NCBI GenBank assembly: GCA_034437215.1
Contig: DAOTVC010000027.1
Coordinates: 1 to 64,000 of the forward strand
Reading direction: 5' to 3'
Length of the DNA stretch: 64,000 bases
Source: DAOTVC01 sp034437215
GTDB taxonomy: Bacteria > Chloroflexota > Anaerolineae > B4-G1 > SLSP01
This document shows, one piece after another, positions 18,203-26,537 of this stretch. The first letter of the stretch is position 1. Each line of letters opens with the position of its first letter. Made by a program: the position numbers and the translations under genes. The notes under the pieces are model-generated. The model was not told the DNA's origin. It did no database searches and was given only the letters and a program-made list of their open reading frames with translations.

Positions 18203-18994
18203 ATGATGACAACAGACCTGAAGATCCCCGAGAATATGGAGCTCGTCTACGAATATCCCGACGCCCTGACGAGGGTCGATACCCACTACTGTCCCGGATG
18301 CACTCACGGTGTGCTGCACCGCCTGGTGGGCGAGGTCATCGACGAATTGGGCATTCGCGAGCGAACCATCGGCGTGGCGCCGGTGGGCTGTTCGGTGCTG
18401 GCCTACAACTACTTCAACGTGGACTTCGTCGAGGCGGCCCACGGGCGCGCCCCGGCGATGGCGACGGGCATCAAGCGGGTCTCCCCCGACAAGATCGTCT
18501 TCACCTACCAGGGTGACGGTGATCTGGCCGCCATCGGGACGGCGGAGATCATCCACGCCGCCAACCGCGGCGAGCTCATCACCACTATCTTCGTCAACAA
18601 CGCCATCTACGGCATGACGGGCGGGCAGATGGCGCCCACCACCCTGCCGGGCATGGTCACGACCTCCTCCCCCACGGGGCGCGACTGCGCCATCGCCGGC
18701 TACCCCGTCAATATGTCGGAGATCCTGGCCCAGACGACCGGCGCCGTCTACGTGACCCGGCAGTCGACGCTGGATCTGGCAGGCATCCGCAAGGCGAAGA
18801 AGGCCATCAAGCGCGCCTTCCTCATCCAGATGGAGGGGCTGGGCTTCGCCTGCGTGGAGGCCCTCTCCACCTGCCCCACCAACTGGAACGTGGATCCCTG
18901 GAAGGCGATGCAGTGGGCCAAGGAGCACATGACGGAGTACTTCCCGCTGGACACCTTCAAGATGACGGACGAGGTCAAGGCGCTCAAGGTCTAA
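18203..18994 (+). CDS. korB: 2-oxoacid:ferredoxin oxidoreductase beta subunit (TPP-binding)
   Basis: This 263-residue subunit carries the thiamine diphosphate site: CPGCTHGVLHRLV near the start, then YQGDGDLAAIGTAEIIHAANR and VNNAIYGMTGGQMAPTTLPG, the GDG-X(24-27)-NN motif with metal ligands. It forms the active site with KorA. An extra ATG lies one codon after the chosen one and either could be used. Confidence 0.93.
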   Translation: MMTTDLKIPENMELVYEYPDALTRVDTHYCPGCTHGVLHRLVGEVIDELGIRERTIGVAPVGCSVLAYNYFNVDFVEAAHGRAPAMATGIKRVSPDKIVFTYQGDGDLAAIGTAEIIHAANRGELITTIFVNNAIYGMTGGQMAPTTLPGMVTTSSPTGRDCAIAGYPVNMSEILAQTTGAVYVTRQSTLDLAGIRKAKKAIKRAFLIQMEGLGFACVEALSTCPTNWNVDPWKAMQWAKEHMTEYFPLDTFKMTDEVKALKV

Positions 18995-19025
18995 GGACCG
19001 CGCGCTCAGGAGAAGGAGTGAAACC

Positions 19026-19568
19026 ATGAAACATCTAGAGACGATCTTTTCCGGCTTCGGGGGGCAGGGCGCCCTCTTCGCCGGTCAGCTCCTGGCCTAC
19101 GCCGGTATGGCGGACGGCCTGCAGGTCACCTGGATCCCCTCCTACGGACCGGAGATGCGGGGGGGCACGGCCCACTGTACCGTCATCGTCTCCGAGGAGG
19201 AGATCGGTGCGCCCATCATTCGCCAACCGGGCGCCGCCGTAGTGCTGAATCTGCCTTCGATGAAGAAGTACGAGCCCCTGGTCAAGTCCGACGGCATCCT
19301 CGTCGTCAACGAGTCGCTCATCGAGACGCGGAGCGACCGCGACGACATCCGCGTCCTCTACGTCCCCGCCAGCGACATCGCCACCGAGCTGGGCAATCCC
19401 CGCATGGCCAACATGGTGCTGCTGGGCGCCCTCATCGAGGCGACGGGCATCGTCGACCCCGAGAGCATTCTGGAGCAGCTGGAGGAGCACCTCTCCGAGC
19501 GCCAGCGCAAGTGGGTGGAGCCGAACCGCGAGGCCCTGAAGCGGGGGGCCGAGCGGGCCCGCCAGTGA
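19026..19568 (+). CDS. korC: 2-oxoacid:ferredoxin oxidoreductase gamma subunit
   Basis: This 180-residue subunit has the gamma-family opening FSGFGGQGALFAGQLLAYAGMADG, followed by PSYGPEMRGGTAHCTVIVSEEEIGAPI, both strongly conserved. It binds CoA in related enzymes. AAGGAG precedes the ATG, and a strong hairpin follows the stop. It completes the korDABC operon. Confidence 0.92.
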   Translation: MKHLETIFSGFGGQGALFAGQLLAYAGMADGLQVTWIPSYGPEMRGGTAHCTVIVSEEEIGAPIIRQPGAAVVLNLPSMKKYEPLVKSDGILVVNESLIETRSDRDDIRVLYVPASDIATELGNPRMANMVLLGALIEATGIVDPESILEQLEEHLSERQRKWVEPNREALKRGAERARQ

Positions 19569-19577
19569 ACTGAATGA

Positions 19578-19612
19578 CTGAGAACCCCGGCAGCTTGCCG
19601 GGGTTCTCAGTG
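19578..19612. terminator. Strong bidirectional terminator hairpin between converging genes
   Basis: ACTGAGAACCCCGGCA (19578-19593) pairs perfectly with 19597-19612 around the three-base loop GCT. It sits 10 bases after korC and 9 bases from the end of the convergent gene. No long T tract follows on either strand. Confidence 0.75.
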
Positions 19613-19621
19613 TTGAAAAGC

Positions 19622-20314
19622 TTATCGCTCCCACGCGTAGAGGTAGGCCCGACCCCGCTTGCCCACCTGCTCGATCTGCCCCATCTCCCGCAGGCAGTAG
19701 ACCATCTTCTGAGCCAGGCGGCGCGGCCCATCGAGAGCGTGGGCAAGATCCGCCGTCGTGAAGAGCGCGGGCAGCGCCGGGGGGAGGAGCGCGCCCACGT
19801 CCGCCGGCGTCTCGAAGAGCCGGCGTTCCACTACCTCCAGCAGCCGGCGCTCCTCCGTCACCCAACCGCCGCGCCGCCAGCGCCGGCCGGTATAGCGCCG
19901 CACCTCCTCCTCCTGAGTGAGAAGGACCTCCAGGCTGAAGTTCGGCTCCGTGAAGAGCTCGGGAAAGCTGACCAGCTCCCAGAAGAGCGCCTCGACGCGC
20001 CCGCGCTTGGGCGACTTGCGTCGCCGGGGCGCCTCCTCGCCCTCCCGTGGCAGCTTCACGAGCCACTTTTCGTGAGCGATGGGGTAGACGAGCCGCAGCG
20101 GGTGGTGAGGCACGAGCTGCGCCAGCTTCACCTTGATCTTTGAGAAGCTGCCCGTCTGGATCTCGACGAGCAGGTCACCGCGCACGAGATCGATGACGTA
20201 ACCGCTGAGGGGGACCTCGAAGCGATCCCCGGGACGCGCGTACCACGCCTTGAGGGCCGCGTGGAGCGCCCTCTCGTTCAACAGCCCGATCCCCGAAGAT
20301 GTGGTCGACGTCAC
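19622..20314 (-). CDS. Unknown protein with PD-(D/E)XK nuclease-like core and C-terminal winged helix
   Basis: I do not recognise this 230-residue protein. It starts with a helix (LLNERALHAALKAWY), then RFEVPLSGYVIDLVRGDLLV and EIQTGSFSKIKVKLAQL. The residues E33, D42, E51/Q53 and K59 or K61 are spaced like a PD-(D/E)XK nuclease core. The C-terminal 50 residues (LFTTADLAHALDGPRRLAQKMVYCLREMG) look like a winged helix. A DNA-binding or DNA-cutting role is inference only. GTG start at 20314. No partner gene stands next to it: the convergent operon is korDABC. Confidence 0.6.
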   Translation of the reverse strand: MTSTTSSGIGLLNERALHAALKAWYARPGDRFEVPLSGYVIDLVRGDLLVEIQTGSFSKIKVKLAQLVPHHPLRLVYPIAHEKWLVKLPREGEEAPRRRKSPKRGRVEALFWELVSFPELFTEPNFSLEVLLTQEEEVRRYTGRRWRRGGWVTEERRLLEVVERRLFETPADVGALLPPALPALFTTADLAHALDGPRRLAQKMVYCLREMGQIEQVGKRGRAYLYAWER

Positions 20315-20399
20315 GCCCGTCCCCCGATCTCTATCTCGTTACCGGGGCCAGTGTACTACGGCTTCCGGGCCCAGCCAAGCAGGCTCTCAACCACTGCCC

Positions 20400-20537
20400 T
20401 AGAGCTATCGCATTTGACGCTCACAGCCCCGTCCCGGGGCGCTTGGGCAAAAAACCGGCTTTTGCGCTCCAGGCTTTACGCCAGATTCGCCCCCGAGACG
20501 GGGGCTACGAGCACTTTTCAGCCAAGTGCGCTAGCCC
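20400..20537 (-). repeat. MITE-like element, copy A (inverted relative to copy B)
   Basis: This ~138-bp stretch matches 24043-24181 in reverse complement along its whole length, with scattered substitutions. Its ends are imperfect inverted repeats (AGAGCTATCGCAT and AGGGCTAGCGCAC). Internal short dyads include CCCCGTCCCGGGG and CCCCCGAGACGGGGG. No open reading frame or clear target duplication was seen. Confidence 0.75.
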
Positions 20538-20677
20538 TGGCCACTACCCACCGCGGGCTTTTCTGCTACACTATGGAGGGTGAGCTGCGCAGTTCCAAAG
20601 AAACAGAGGCTTGTGCCTGCCCGCCGAGCACCCAAAGGACGGCTTGACTAACGACTGCGCCACCATACGACTGACTT

Positions 20678-20847
20678 CCCTGAAAGAAGGGGGATGAACC
20701 GCAAAGGGCGCAGAGGTCGCAAAGACAACTTAATATTTCTAAGGTTTACGCCTCGATGAGTTAATAATCCTTATCTCAACTTTGCATTCTTGGCGCCTTT
20801 GCGTGAGTTTCGCAGTTCTTTCAGGAGAGCCTTTCTTCAGTAGAGTC
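20678..20847. repeat. Long imperfect palindrome with CGCAAAG arms and CTGAAAGAA ends
   Basis: The left arm has CCCTGAAAGAAGG (20678-20690) and a run CCGCAAAGGGCGCAGAGG (from 20699). The right arm mirrors it: CTTTGC...GGCGCCTTTGCGT (20780-20804), then TTCTTTCAGGAGAGCC (20816-20831). A second end motif, the complement of GACTCTACTGAAG, closes at 20847. The same ends occur at 42691-42861, 47571 and 51092. Confidence 0.65.
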
Positions 20848-20872
20848 ACGACTCATTTTCGAGAGGAGCGTC

Positions 20873-21727
20873 ATGAAGTACGGAATCTACATTCCCCCTT
20901 TTGGTGAGTACGCCGACGCGCGCGCCGTCGCCGAACTCGCCCACGAGGCCGAGGAGGCCGGCTGGGACGGCCTCTTCATCTGGGATCACATCGTTATGGG
21001 CTGGACGGACCGCGTCATCGACCCCTGGATCGCCCTGACGGCCGCCGCCATGGAGACCGAACACCTGCGCCTCGGCCCCCTGGTCACCCCCCTGCCCCGC
21101 CGGCGTCCCTGGAAGGTGGCCCGGGAGACGGCCTCCCTCGACCAGCTCTCCGACGGACGCCTCACCCTGGGCGTGGGGCTGGGCTATGGAGAGCACGAGT
21201 TCGCGACCTTCGGCGAACCTACCTCGGCGCGGACGCGCGCGGCCATGCTCGACGAGAGCCTGGAGATGCTGACGAGCCTCTGGAGCGGGGAGGAGGTGGA
21301 CTACGACGGAGTTCACTACCGGATGGAGAGGACCCGCTTCCTGCCCCGCCCCCGGCAGAAGCCCCGCATCCCCATCTGGGTGGCAGGGCTCTGGCCCAAC
21401 AAGGCCCCCTTCCGGCGCGCCGCCCGCTGGGACGGCGTCTTCCCCCTCCCCGTCAACGTCGAGCGGAACCTGACGCCCGATGAGATCCGCGAGATCGTCG
21501 CTTACATTCAACAGCACCGGGAGGACGACGCCCCCTTCGACGTGGCCCACAGCGGCGCCACGTGGGGAGATGCGACCCACCGGCGCTCCCAGGTCGCGCC
21601 CTACACCGACGCAGGGGTGACCTGGTGGCTGGAGAACATCAACCCCTGGCGCTTCGAGTGGGAGGGGGAGGGGCCCTGGCCCTTCGAGGCCATGCGGCAG
21701 CATATTCTCGAAGGGCCGCCCGCCTAG
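20873..21727 (+). CDS. LLM-class flavin/F420-dependent oxidoreductase
   Basis: This 284-residue luciferase-like monooxygenase-fold protein starts MKYGIYIPPFGEYADARAVAELAHEAEEAGWDGLFIWDH, the usual first strand and helix. RLTLGVGLGYGEHEFATFGE and the later PRQKPRIPIWVAGLWPNKAPFRRAARWDGVFPL are family landmarks for FMN or F420 binding. It probably oxidises or reduces a small organic substrate; neither cofactor nor substrate can be settled. It lies 25 bases before a patatin gene in the same direction. Confidence 0.8.
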   Translation: MKYGIYIPPFGEYADARAVAELAHEAEEAGWDGLFIWDHIVMGWTDRVIDPWIALTAAAMETEHLRLGPLVTPLPRRRPWKVARETASLDQLSDGRLTLGVGLGYGEHEFATFGEPTSARTRAAMLDESLEMLTSLWSGEEVDYDGVHYRMERTRFLPRPRQKPRIPIWVAGLWPNKAPFRRAARWDGVFPLPVNVERNLTPDEIREIVAYIQQHREDDAPFDVAHSGATWGDATHRRSQVAPYTDAGVTWWLENINPWRFEWEGEGPWPFEAMRQHILEGPPA

Positions 21728-21752
21728 CCGGGGCGACCTTCTCGTAACGACG

Positions 21753-22709
21753 ATGACACGTAGAGCGAGAATCGGCGTGGCGCTGGGCGGCGGGGGGCTG
21801 CGCGGCCTGGCCCACATCGGTGTGTTAAAGGTGCTGGAGAGCTCGGAGATCCCCATCGACTACCTGGTGGGGACCAGCATGGGCGGGATCCTCGCCGGGC
21901 TCTACGGTGCGGGGCTCTCCGCACAGGATCTGGAGGCGCTGGGGGCGCAGGCGGGCATCCTGGAGTTCGCCACACCGGAGCCCCACGCTCGCGGGCTCCT
22001 GGGCCACGGCAAGCTGCGAGACTACTTCATCAACGTGGTGGGCGGCGAAAACCTGACCTTCGAAGATCTCAGGATACCTGTCGCCATGATCGCAGCTGAC
22101 GTGGAGACGGGCGAGCGCGTGATCCTCAAGGAGGGGCCCCTCATCCCGGCCATGCTGGCGACCTCGGCCTTCCCCCTCATCTTCGGCCCCGTCTATCACC
22201 AGGGTCACTGGCTGGTGGACGGAGGGGTGGTCAACAATCTCCCCGTGGACGTGGCGCGCCTGCTGGGAGCCGACCGCGTCATCGGCGTCGACATTCCACC
22301 GCGGGTGGAGCTGGCGCGGCACGGGAAAGAGGTCTCCGCGGCACGCCTCTCCCTCCGCTCGCTCCTGCCCTTCTCCGGTGACTCCTTCGACTGGAAGCTC
22401 CCCTTCCTCATCGCCGAGTCGAGCGTCGCCCTCACCATCGCCATCGTCAACCGCCGGCGGCTCTCGCTCAACCCGCCCGACCTGCTGCTCAAGGTCGATC
22501 TGCCCAACATGGGCACCTTCATCACCAAGGACAACCGGAGCATCATCGCAGCCGGGGAACAGGTCGCCTGGAACGAGCTGACCCGCCTGCAGGCCCTGCG
22601 GGATCGTCCCCGGCCCTCTCGTTGGCGGCGGCGTCTACAGGAGAGGCTGCTGCGCCTGCGCCGGGCCCGCGAGGCCTACCGCCAGCCCCTTCACCCGCTC
22701 TTCCCCTGA
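21753..22709 (+). CDS. Patatin-like phospholipase (RssA-type)
   Basis: This 318-residue serine hydrolase has a GGGGLRGLAHIGVL oxyanion loop, nucleophile S42 in VGTSMGG, and the catalytic Asp156 in DGGVVNNLPV. These are the Ser-Asp dyad motifs of bacterial patatins, which release fatty acids from membrane lipids. The tail is very Arg-rich (RWRRRLQERLLRLRRARE), which may help it bind membranes. Its last 19 bases overlap the end of the convergent MFS gene. Confidence 0.88.
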   Translation: MTRRARIGVALGGGGLRGLAHIGVLKVLESSEIPIDYLVGTSMGGILAGLYGAGLSAQDLEALGAQAGILEFATPEPHARGLLGHGKLRDYFINVVGGENLTFEDLRIPVAMIAADVETGERVILKEGPLIPAMLATSAFPLIFGPVYHQGHWLVDGGVVNNLPVDVARLLGADRVIGVDIPPRVELARHGKEVSAARLSLRSLLPFSGDSFDWKLPFLIAESSVALTIAIVNRRRLSLNPPDLLLKVDLPNMGTFITKDNRSIIAAGEQVAWNELTRLQALRDRPRPSRWRRRLQERLLRLRRAREAYRQPLHPLFP

Positions 22710-23932
22710 CGCGGTTCTCCCTGCCGGGAGAGCGCGGGCGTATCCCCCTTGGGAAGCCGGAGAACAGCCAGGCTGCCCAGGGCCATCACGACCCCGCCCG
22801 CGACGAAGGGCACCCGCAGGTTGAAGAAACTGCCCAGCCAGCCGCCGACGAAGGGGCCCACGGCGCTCGACATGGAGACCGCCATGGTGTCCAGGCCATA
22901 GGCCATCCCCGCCCGGCCCTCGGGCGCCAACCGCCCCACGTAGGTACTGATACCCGCCAGCGTGCCGCCGATGGCGATCCCCATGAAGAACTGCCAGATG
23001 ACGAGCCAGGGGTAGGAGGTGGTGAGCCCCTGGAGCACGAGGGCCGCTCCCGCGACCACGCCGCAGATGAAGAGGATGGGGCGCTCGCCGTGGCGGTCGA
23101 TGAGGTTACCGAAGAGGGGGGCCGCGATGGCCCCACTGATGCCGGAGACGGTCATCAGGAGGCCGGAGGCTGAACCCAGGAGCGGGCTGCCGTCCAGAAT
23201 CTGCTCGACGAGGAGGGGCTGAACGGGGATAGTGAAACGGATGCCCACCCGGAGGAGGAAGCGCAATCCCAGCACCAGGGCCAGGACCGAGCTGGCGAGG
23301 ACGACGGAGAAGTTCTCTCGCAGGCTAGGCCAGAAGGGGCGGCGCTCCTCTTCGGGAGGGGGCGAGAACTCCTCCTTCACCCCCCACAGAATGATGAACC
23401 CCGCCATGACGAGAAAGGCGGCGGTGACCCAGAAGACGGTTCGATAACCCAGGTAGTCGGCGATGAGCCCGCCGGCTACCGGACCTAACGTCTGCCCGAG
23501 GAAGATGGCCATCTGCAGGCGGCCCAACGCACGCCCCAGCTGATCCCGCGGCGCGCTGCTGGCGACGAGGACCCTCGTCGCCGTCACCGTCCCCGTCAAC
23601 CCCCCCTGCACGAGACGCAGCAGGGTCAGCTGCTGGACGTTGCCGGCGAAGCCCATGAGCAGGATCACAACGCTGCCGCTGAACATGGCCCGCTCCACCA
23701 TCACTTTGCGCCCGTAGCGATCGCTCAGCGTCCCCCAGATGGGGCCCATGATCCCCATGGCGAAGGCCGTCGCCGCCGAGACGATGCCCGTCCACGAGGC
23801 CACCGCAGACTCCTCCACCCCCAGGAACTCCACATAGTAGGCCAGGATGGGAATGAAAGCTGCGAAGCCCACGACCGCCAGAAGCTCCGCCCACCATACG
23901 GCCCTCAAATTCTTGCGCCACCTACTCGCCAT
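22691..23932 (-). CDS. MFS-family drug exporter
   Basis: This 413-residue protein has 12 predicted membrane helices and the MFS signature between helices 2 and 3 (GPIWGTLSDRYGRKVMVERAM), repeated weakly in the second half (GNLIDRHGERPILFICG). The helix 5 motif LGQTLGPVAGGLIAD is the antiporter motif C type seen in DHA1 multidrug efflux pumps. The ATG at 23932 follows GGGAGG; the upstream in-frame stretch is not hydrophobic. The substrate is unknown. Confidence 0.85.
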   Translation of the reverse strand: MASRWRKNLRAVWWAELLAVVGFAAFIPILAYYVEFLGVEESAVASWTGIVSAATAFAMGIMGPIWGTLSDRYGRKVMVERAMFSGSVVILLMGFAGNVQQLTLLRLVQGGLTGTVTATRVLVASSAPRDQLGRALGRLQMAIFLGQTLGPVAGGLIADYLGYRTVFWVTAAFLVMAGFIILWGVKEEFSPPPEEERRPFWPSLRENFSVVLASSVLALVLGLRFLLRVGIRFTIPVQPLLVEQILDGSPLLGSASGLLMTVSGISGAIAAPLFGNLIDRHGERPILFICGVVAGAALVLQGLTTSYPWLVIWQFFMGIAIGGTLAGISTYVGRLAPEGRAGMAYGLDTMAVSMSSAVGPFVGGWLGSFFNLRVPFVAGGVVMALGSLAVLRLPKGDTPALSRQGEPRQGKSG

Positions 23933-24042
23933 TGCACCTCCCACAGGACAGCCGTTGAAAGCCGCCGTCCCCCTTACCCTCCAGTTGTGAGCTGAGCTAA
24001 GCATATCACCAGACGCCGCCGGAGCAAGGAGCGCCCCAACTT

Positions 24043-24181
24043 AGGGCTATCGGATGTGGCTGAAAAGTGCTCGTAGCCCCCCGTCTCGGGGCGAACCTGG
24101 CGTAAAGCCTGGAGCGCACAAGCCGGTTTTTTGCCCAAGCGCCCCGGGGACGGGGCTGCCAGCGTTCAATGCGCTAGCCCT
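24043..24181 (+). repeat. MITE-like element, copy B
   Basis: It is the inverted counterpart of 20400-20537. The ends AGGGCTATCGGAT and ATGCGCTAGCCCT form an imperfect 13-bp terminal inverted repeat. Long identical blocks include GGCTGAAAAGTGCTCGTAG and CTGGCGTAAAGCCTGGAGCG, shared with copy A. It lies 17 bases upstream of the aminotransferase -35 box. Confidence 0.75.
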
Positions 24182-24197
24182 ACGCCCCAACTCTGGT

Positions 24198-24226
24198 TTG
24201 GTACTCCGGCGGGAAGGCGTTACAAT
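24198..24226 (+). promoter_or_regulatory. Promoter of the class V aminotransferase gene
   Basis: TTGGTA at 24198-24203 and TACAAT at 24221-24226 with a 17-base spacer. The start codon at 24285 leaves a leader of about 50 bases with GAGGAGACAG as ribosome-binding site. Confidence 0.55.
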
Positions 24227-24284
24227 AACCGGCGGAGATCGCAGAGATCCAGACGCACCGTTGGAACCTGAGGAGACAGAGACC

Positions 24285-26312
24285 ATGGCAAGCGAAGAGA
24301 GATTGGTGGAGCCGGACTGTAGAGAGGCGCCTGGAGAGGACACCAAGAGCGCCTTCGCAGCCCTGGAGCGGGCGGTCCACGCCGCACTGGAGACCTACTC
24401 GAACGTCCACCGGGGCACGGGCCACTTCTCGATGGCCTCGACCGCCCTCTTCGAGAGGGCACGCGAGGTGGTCCTGGAGTACCTGGGGCTGGACGCGGAA
24501 GATCCTACGGTCGTCTTCTGCACGCCGCACCGCGCCGACGTCCTCACCGGCTTGCTGCCCGCCGGCGCCTACCAGGTCCTCTCCAGCGCCGACCTGGGCC
24601 TGCCCCTGGGCCTGCGCGCCGTCGCCGTCGCCCGCGGCGCGCTGCCCAAAGGCAGACCCTTCGAGACAGGAGGCGGGGTCGTCAAGCTCGTCTCCGACGA
24701 CTCCGTCGTTTGGGCCGATGCACCGGAGCGCTTCGAGGCAGGAACGCCCCCCGTCGTCAACGTCGTCGCCTTCGCCAAGGCCCTCCAGCTCACCCGCATC
24801 TACGGGGAGGACGCCTTCAAGGCGCGGGAGGAGAGCCGTCCCGTCGTCGCCCTCCTCTACCAGGACGATCTCATGGAGCTGCAGGGACGTGCGCTCCTGC
24901 GCGCCCTGCAGGCGGAGCACATCGGAAGGGGCATCGAGGTGCCGACGACGAAGGGCGCGCGACCCTACGTGAACTTCGACAACGGCGCCAGCACCCCCAC
25001 CTTCGCGCCCATCTGGGAGAGCGTGCGGCGGACCTGGCGCCAGCCGGAGGAGGTGCAGCGCGCGCTCATCGACGAGGTGCGCGCCCTCTGCCTCGACTAC
25101 CTGGGGGCCTCCCCGGAGAGCTACGACATTCTCTTCTGCTCCAACGCCACGGAGGCGCTGAACCTCTTCACCCTCGGCTTACCCCCCGAGGAGGAGGGAA
25201 GCGCGACGGTGGTCGTGAACACGCTTCTCGAACACCACGCCAACGAGCTCCCCTGGCGCTACCGCTCCGACGTGGAACTCCTCACACTGCCCGTCGACGA
25301 CGAGGGCTTCCTCAATCCGGACGAGCTCGAGGCCCACCTGCAGGCCTACAACCGGGATCACGCCCACGGCAGGCAGCGCATCCGCCTCGTCGCGGTGAGC
25401 GGCGCCTCCAACGTCCTGGGCTCCTTCAACGACGTGCAGGGCCTCGCCCGCCTCGCCCACGTCTACGGCGCCGAGGTGCTCGTGGACGCCGCCCAGCTGG
25501 TGGCCCACCGGGCCATCGAGATGGAGGCCTGGGGCATCGATCACCTGGTCTTCTCGGCCCACAAGGTCTACGCCCCCTTCGGGAGCGGCGCCATCGTCAC
25601 CCGCCGGGGCCTTCTGCGCTTTGCGCCCGCGGACGAGGGAGCCGTCTGCTGTTCGGGCGAGGAGAACGTCGTGGGCGTGGTCGCCCTGGGTAAGGCTCTC
25701 GACCTGCTGCGGCGCGTCGGGCTCGACGTGGTAGAGAGCGAGGAGCGCGTTTTAACGGGCCGGCTGCTCCAAGGGCTCCAGGCCATCGACGGTGTGCAGA
25801 TCTTCGGCGTTCAGGGCCCCCGGTCGCCCCGCTTCGACGACAAGAGCGCCGTGGTCGCCTTCAGCTTCGACGCCATCCCCCACAACCTCGCGGCGAAGTT
25901 TCTGGCCGAGCGCGGGGGCATCGGCGTGCGCAACGGCTGCTTCTGCGCCCACCCCCTCGTCAAGCACCTGATGCACATCCAGAGGTGGCGCGAGCTGCTG
26001 GCGGAGGTGGGCCTTGCCGTCGTGCCCCGCTTCACGACCCGCGTACTCCCCGGCGTGATCCGCGCCAGCCTGGGCCTCGAAAACGACGAGGAGGACGTGG
26101 AGATCTTCCTGGAAGCCGTAGCGGCGATTGCAGCGGAGTCCCAGCCCCTGCTGAACCGCTTCCTCGGCTCCACTTACAACGGCACCCCCTTCCTGCCGGG
26201 GCGGGAGGTCGTGGGCGAGATGGCGACCTTCGTCCGCGAGCGCCTGACCCGCGTCTTCGGGAACGAGATTGAGACGGAATCTCAATCCACGCCCCTGGCC
26301 CCGAATCCCTGA
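24285..26312 (+). CDS. Class V aminotransferase-fold PLP enzyme with an extra N-terminal half-domain
   Basis: This 675-residue protein is longer than typical cysteine desulfurase-like enzymes (about 400). Residues from about 228 form a full class V PLP domain: YVNFDNGASTPTF, then SNATEALNLFTL, VDAAQLVAHR, and Lys427 in FSAHKVYAPFGSGAI for Schiff-base formation. RNGCFCAHPLVKHL near the end resembles the loop holding a desulfurase Cys. Residues 30-225 contain a second, truncated copy of the early domain (YSNVHRGTGHFSMASTALFERAREVVLEYLGL) without a PLP Lys. Substrate unknown; desulfurase/lyase activity is possible. Confidence 0.75.
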   Translation: MASEERLVEPDCREAPGEDTKSAFAALERAVHAALETYSNVHRGTGHFSMASTALFERAREVVLEYLGLDAEDPTVVFCTPHRADVLTGLLPAGAYQVLSSADLGLPLGLRAVAVARGALPKGRPFETGGGVVKLVSDDSVVWADAPERFEAGTPPVVNVVAFAKALQLTRIYGEDAFKAREESRPVVALLYQDDLMELQGRALLRALQAEHIGRGIEVPTTKGARPYVNFDNGASTPTFAPIWESVRRTWRQPEEVQRALIDEVRALCLDYLGASPESYDILFCSNATEALNLFTLGLPPEEEGSATVVVNTLLEHHANELPWRYRSDVELLTLPVDDEGFLNPDELEAHLQAYNRDHAHGRQRIRLVAVSGASNVLGSFNDVQGLARLAHVYGAEVLVDAAQLVAHRAIEMEAWGIDHLVFSAHKVYAPFGSGAIVTRRGLLRFAPADEGAVCCSGEENVVGVVALGKALDLLRRVGLDVVESEERVLTGRLLQGLQAIDGVQIFGVQGPRSPRFDDKSAVVAFSFDAIPHNLAAKFLAERGGIGVRNGCFCAHPLVKHLMHIQRWRELLAEVGLAVVPRFTTRVLPGVIRASLGLENDEEDVEIFLEAVAAIAAESQPLLNRFLGSTYNGTPFLPGREVVGEMATFVRERLTRVFGNEIETESQSTPLAPNP

Positions 26313-26537
26313 TCCCCTATTCGTAGAACGCCGGCCCGTAGTCCCCAGGGGTGCCGGAGATTACACCCCCGGCCCAGAGGGGGCAGCCACTTCTTACTTC
26401 TCTCTTCTCGCTTCGCACTAACCTTGCTCGAACCGGAAGCCCCCGGTGAAAAGCTCCTGCTCGCCGGAGGAGGCGTGACGCCGGTCGTCCTCTCGCCGAG
26501 TCGTGCTACAATCCTTTCAGAGACGAAGGAGGTCACC

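Larger units (their letters stand above)
20315..20872. other. 558-bp intergenic region made mostly of repeats
   Basis: This gap between divergent genes holds no supportable coding region. It contains an inverted MITE-like copy at 20400-20537, scattered GACT units at 20646-20676, and a long palindromic element at 20678-20847, just before the ribosome-binding site GAGAGGAG of the LLM gene. Confidence 0.7.
23933..24284. other. 352-bp divergent intergenic region
   Basis: It separates the MFS gene (minus) and the aminotransferase gene (plus). It holds MITE-like copy B (24043-24181) and a promoter (24198-24226) for the aminotransferase. I see no small gene. Confidence 0.7.
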
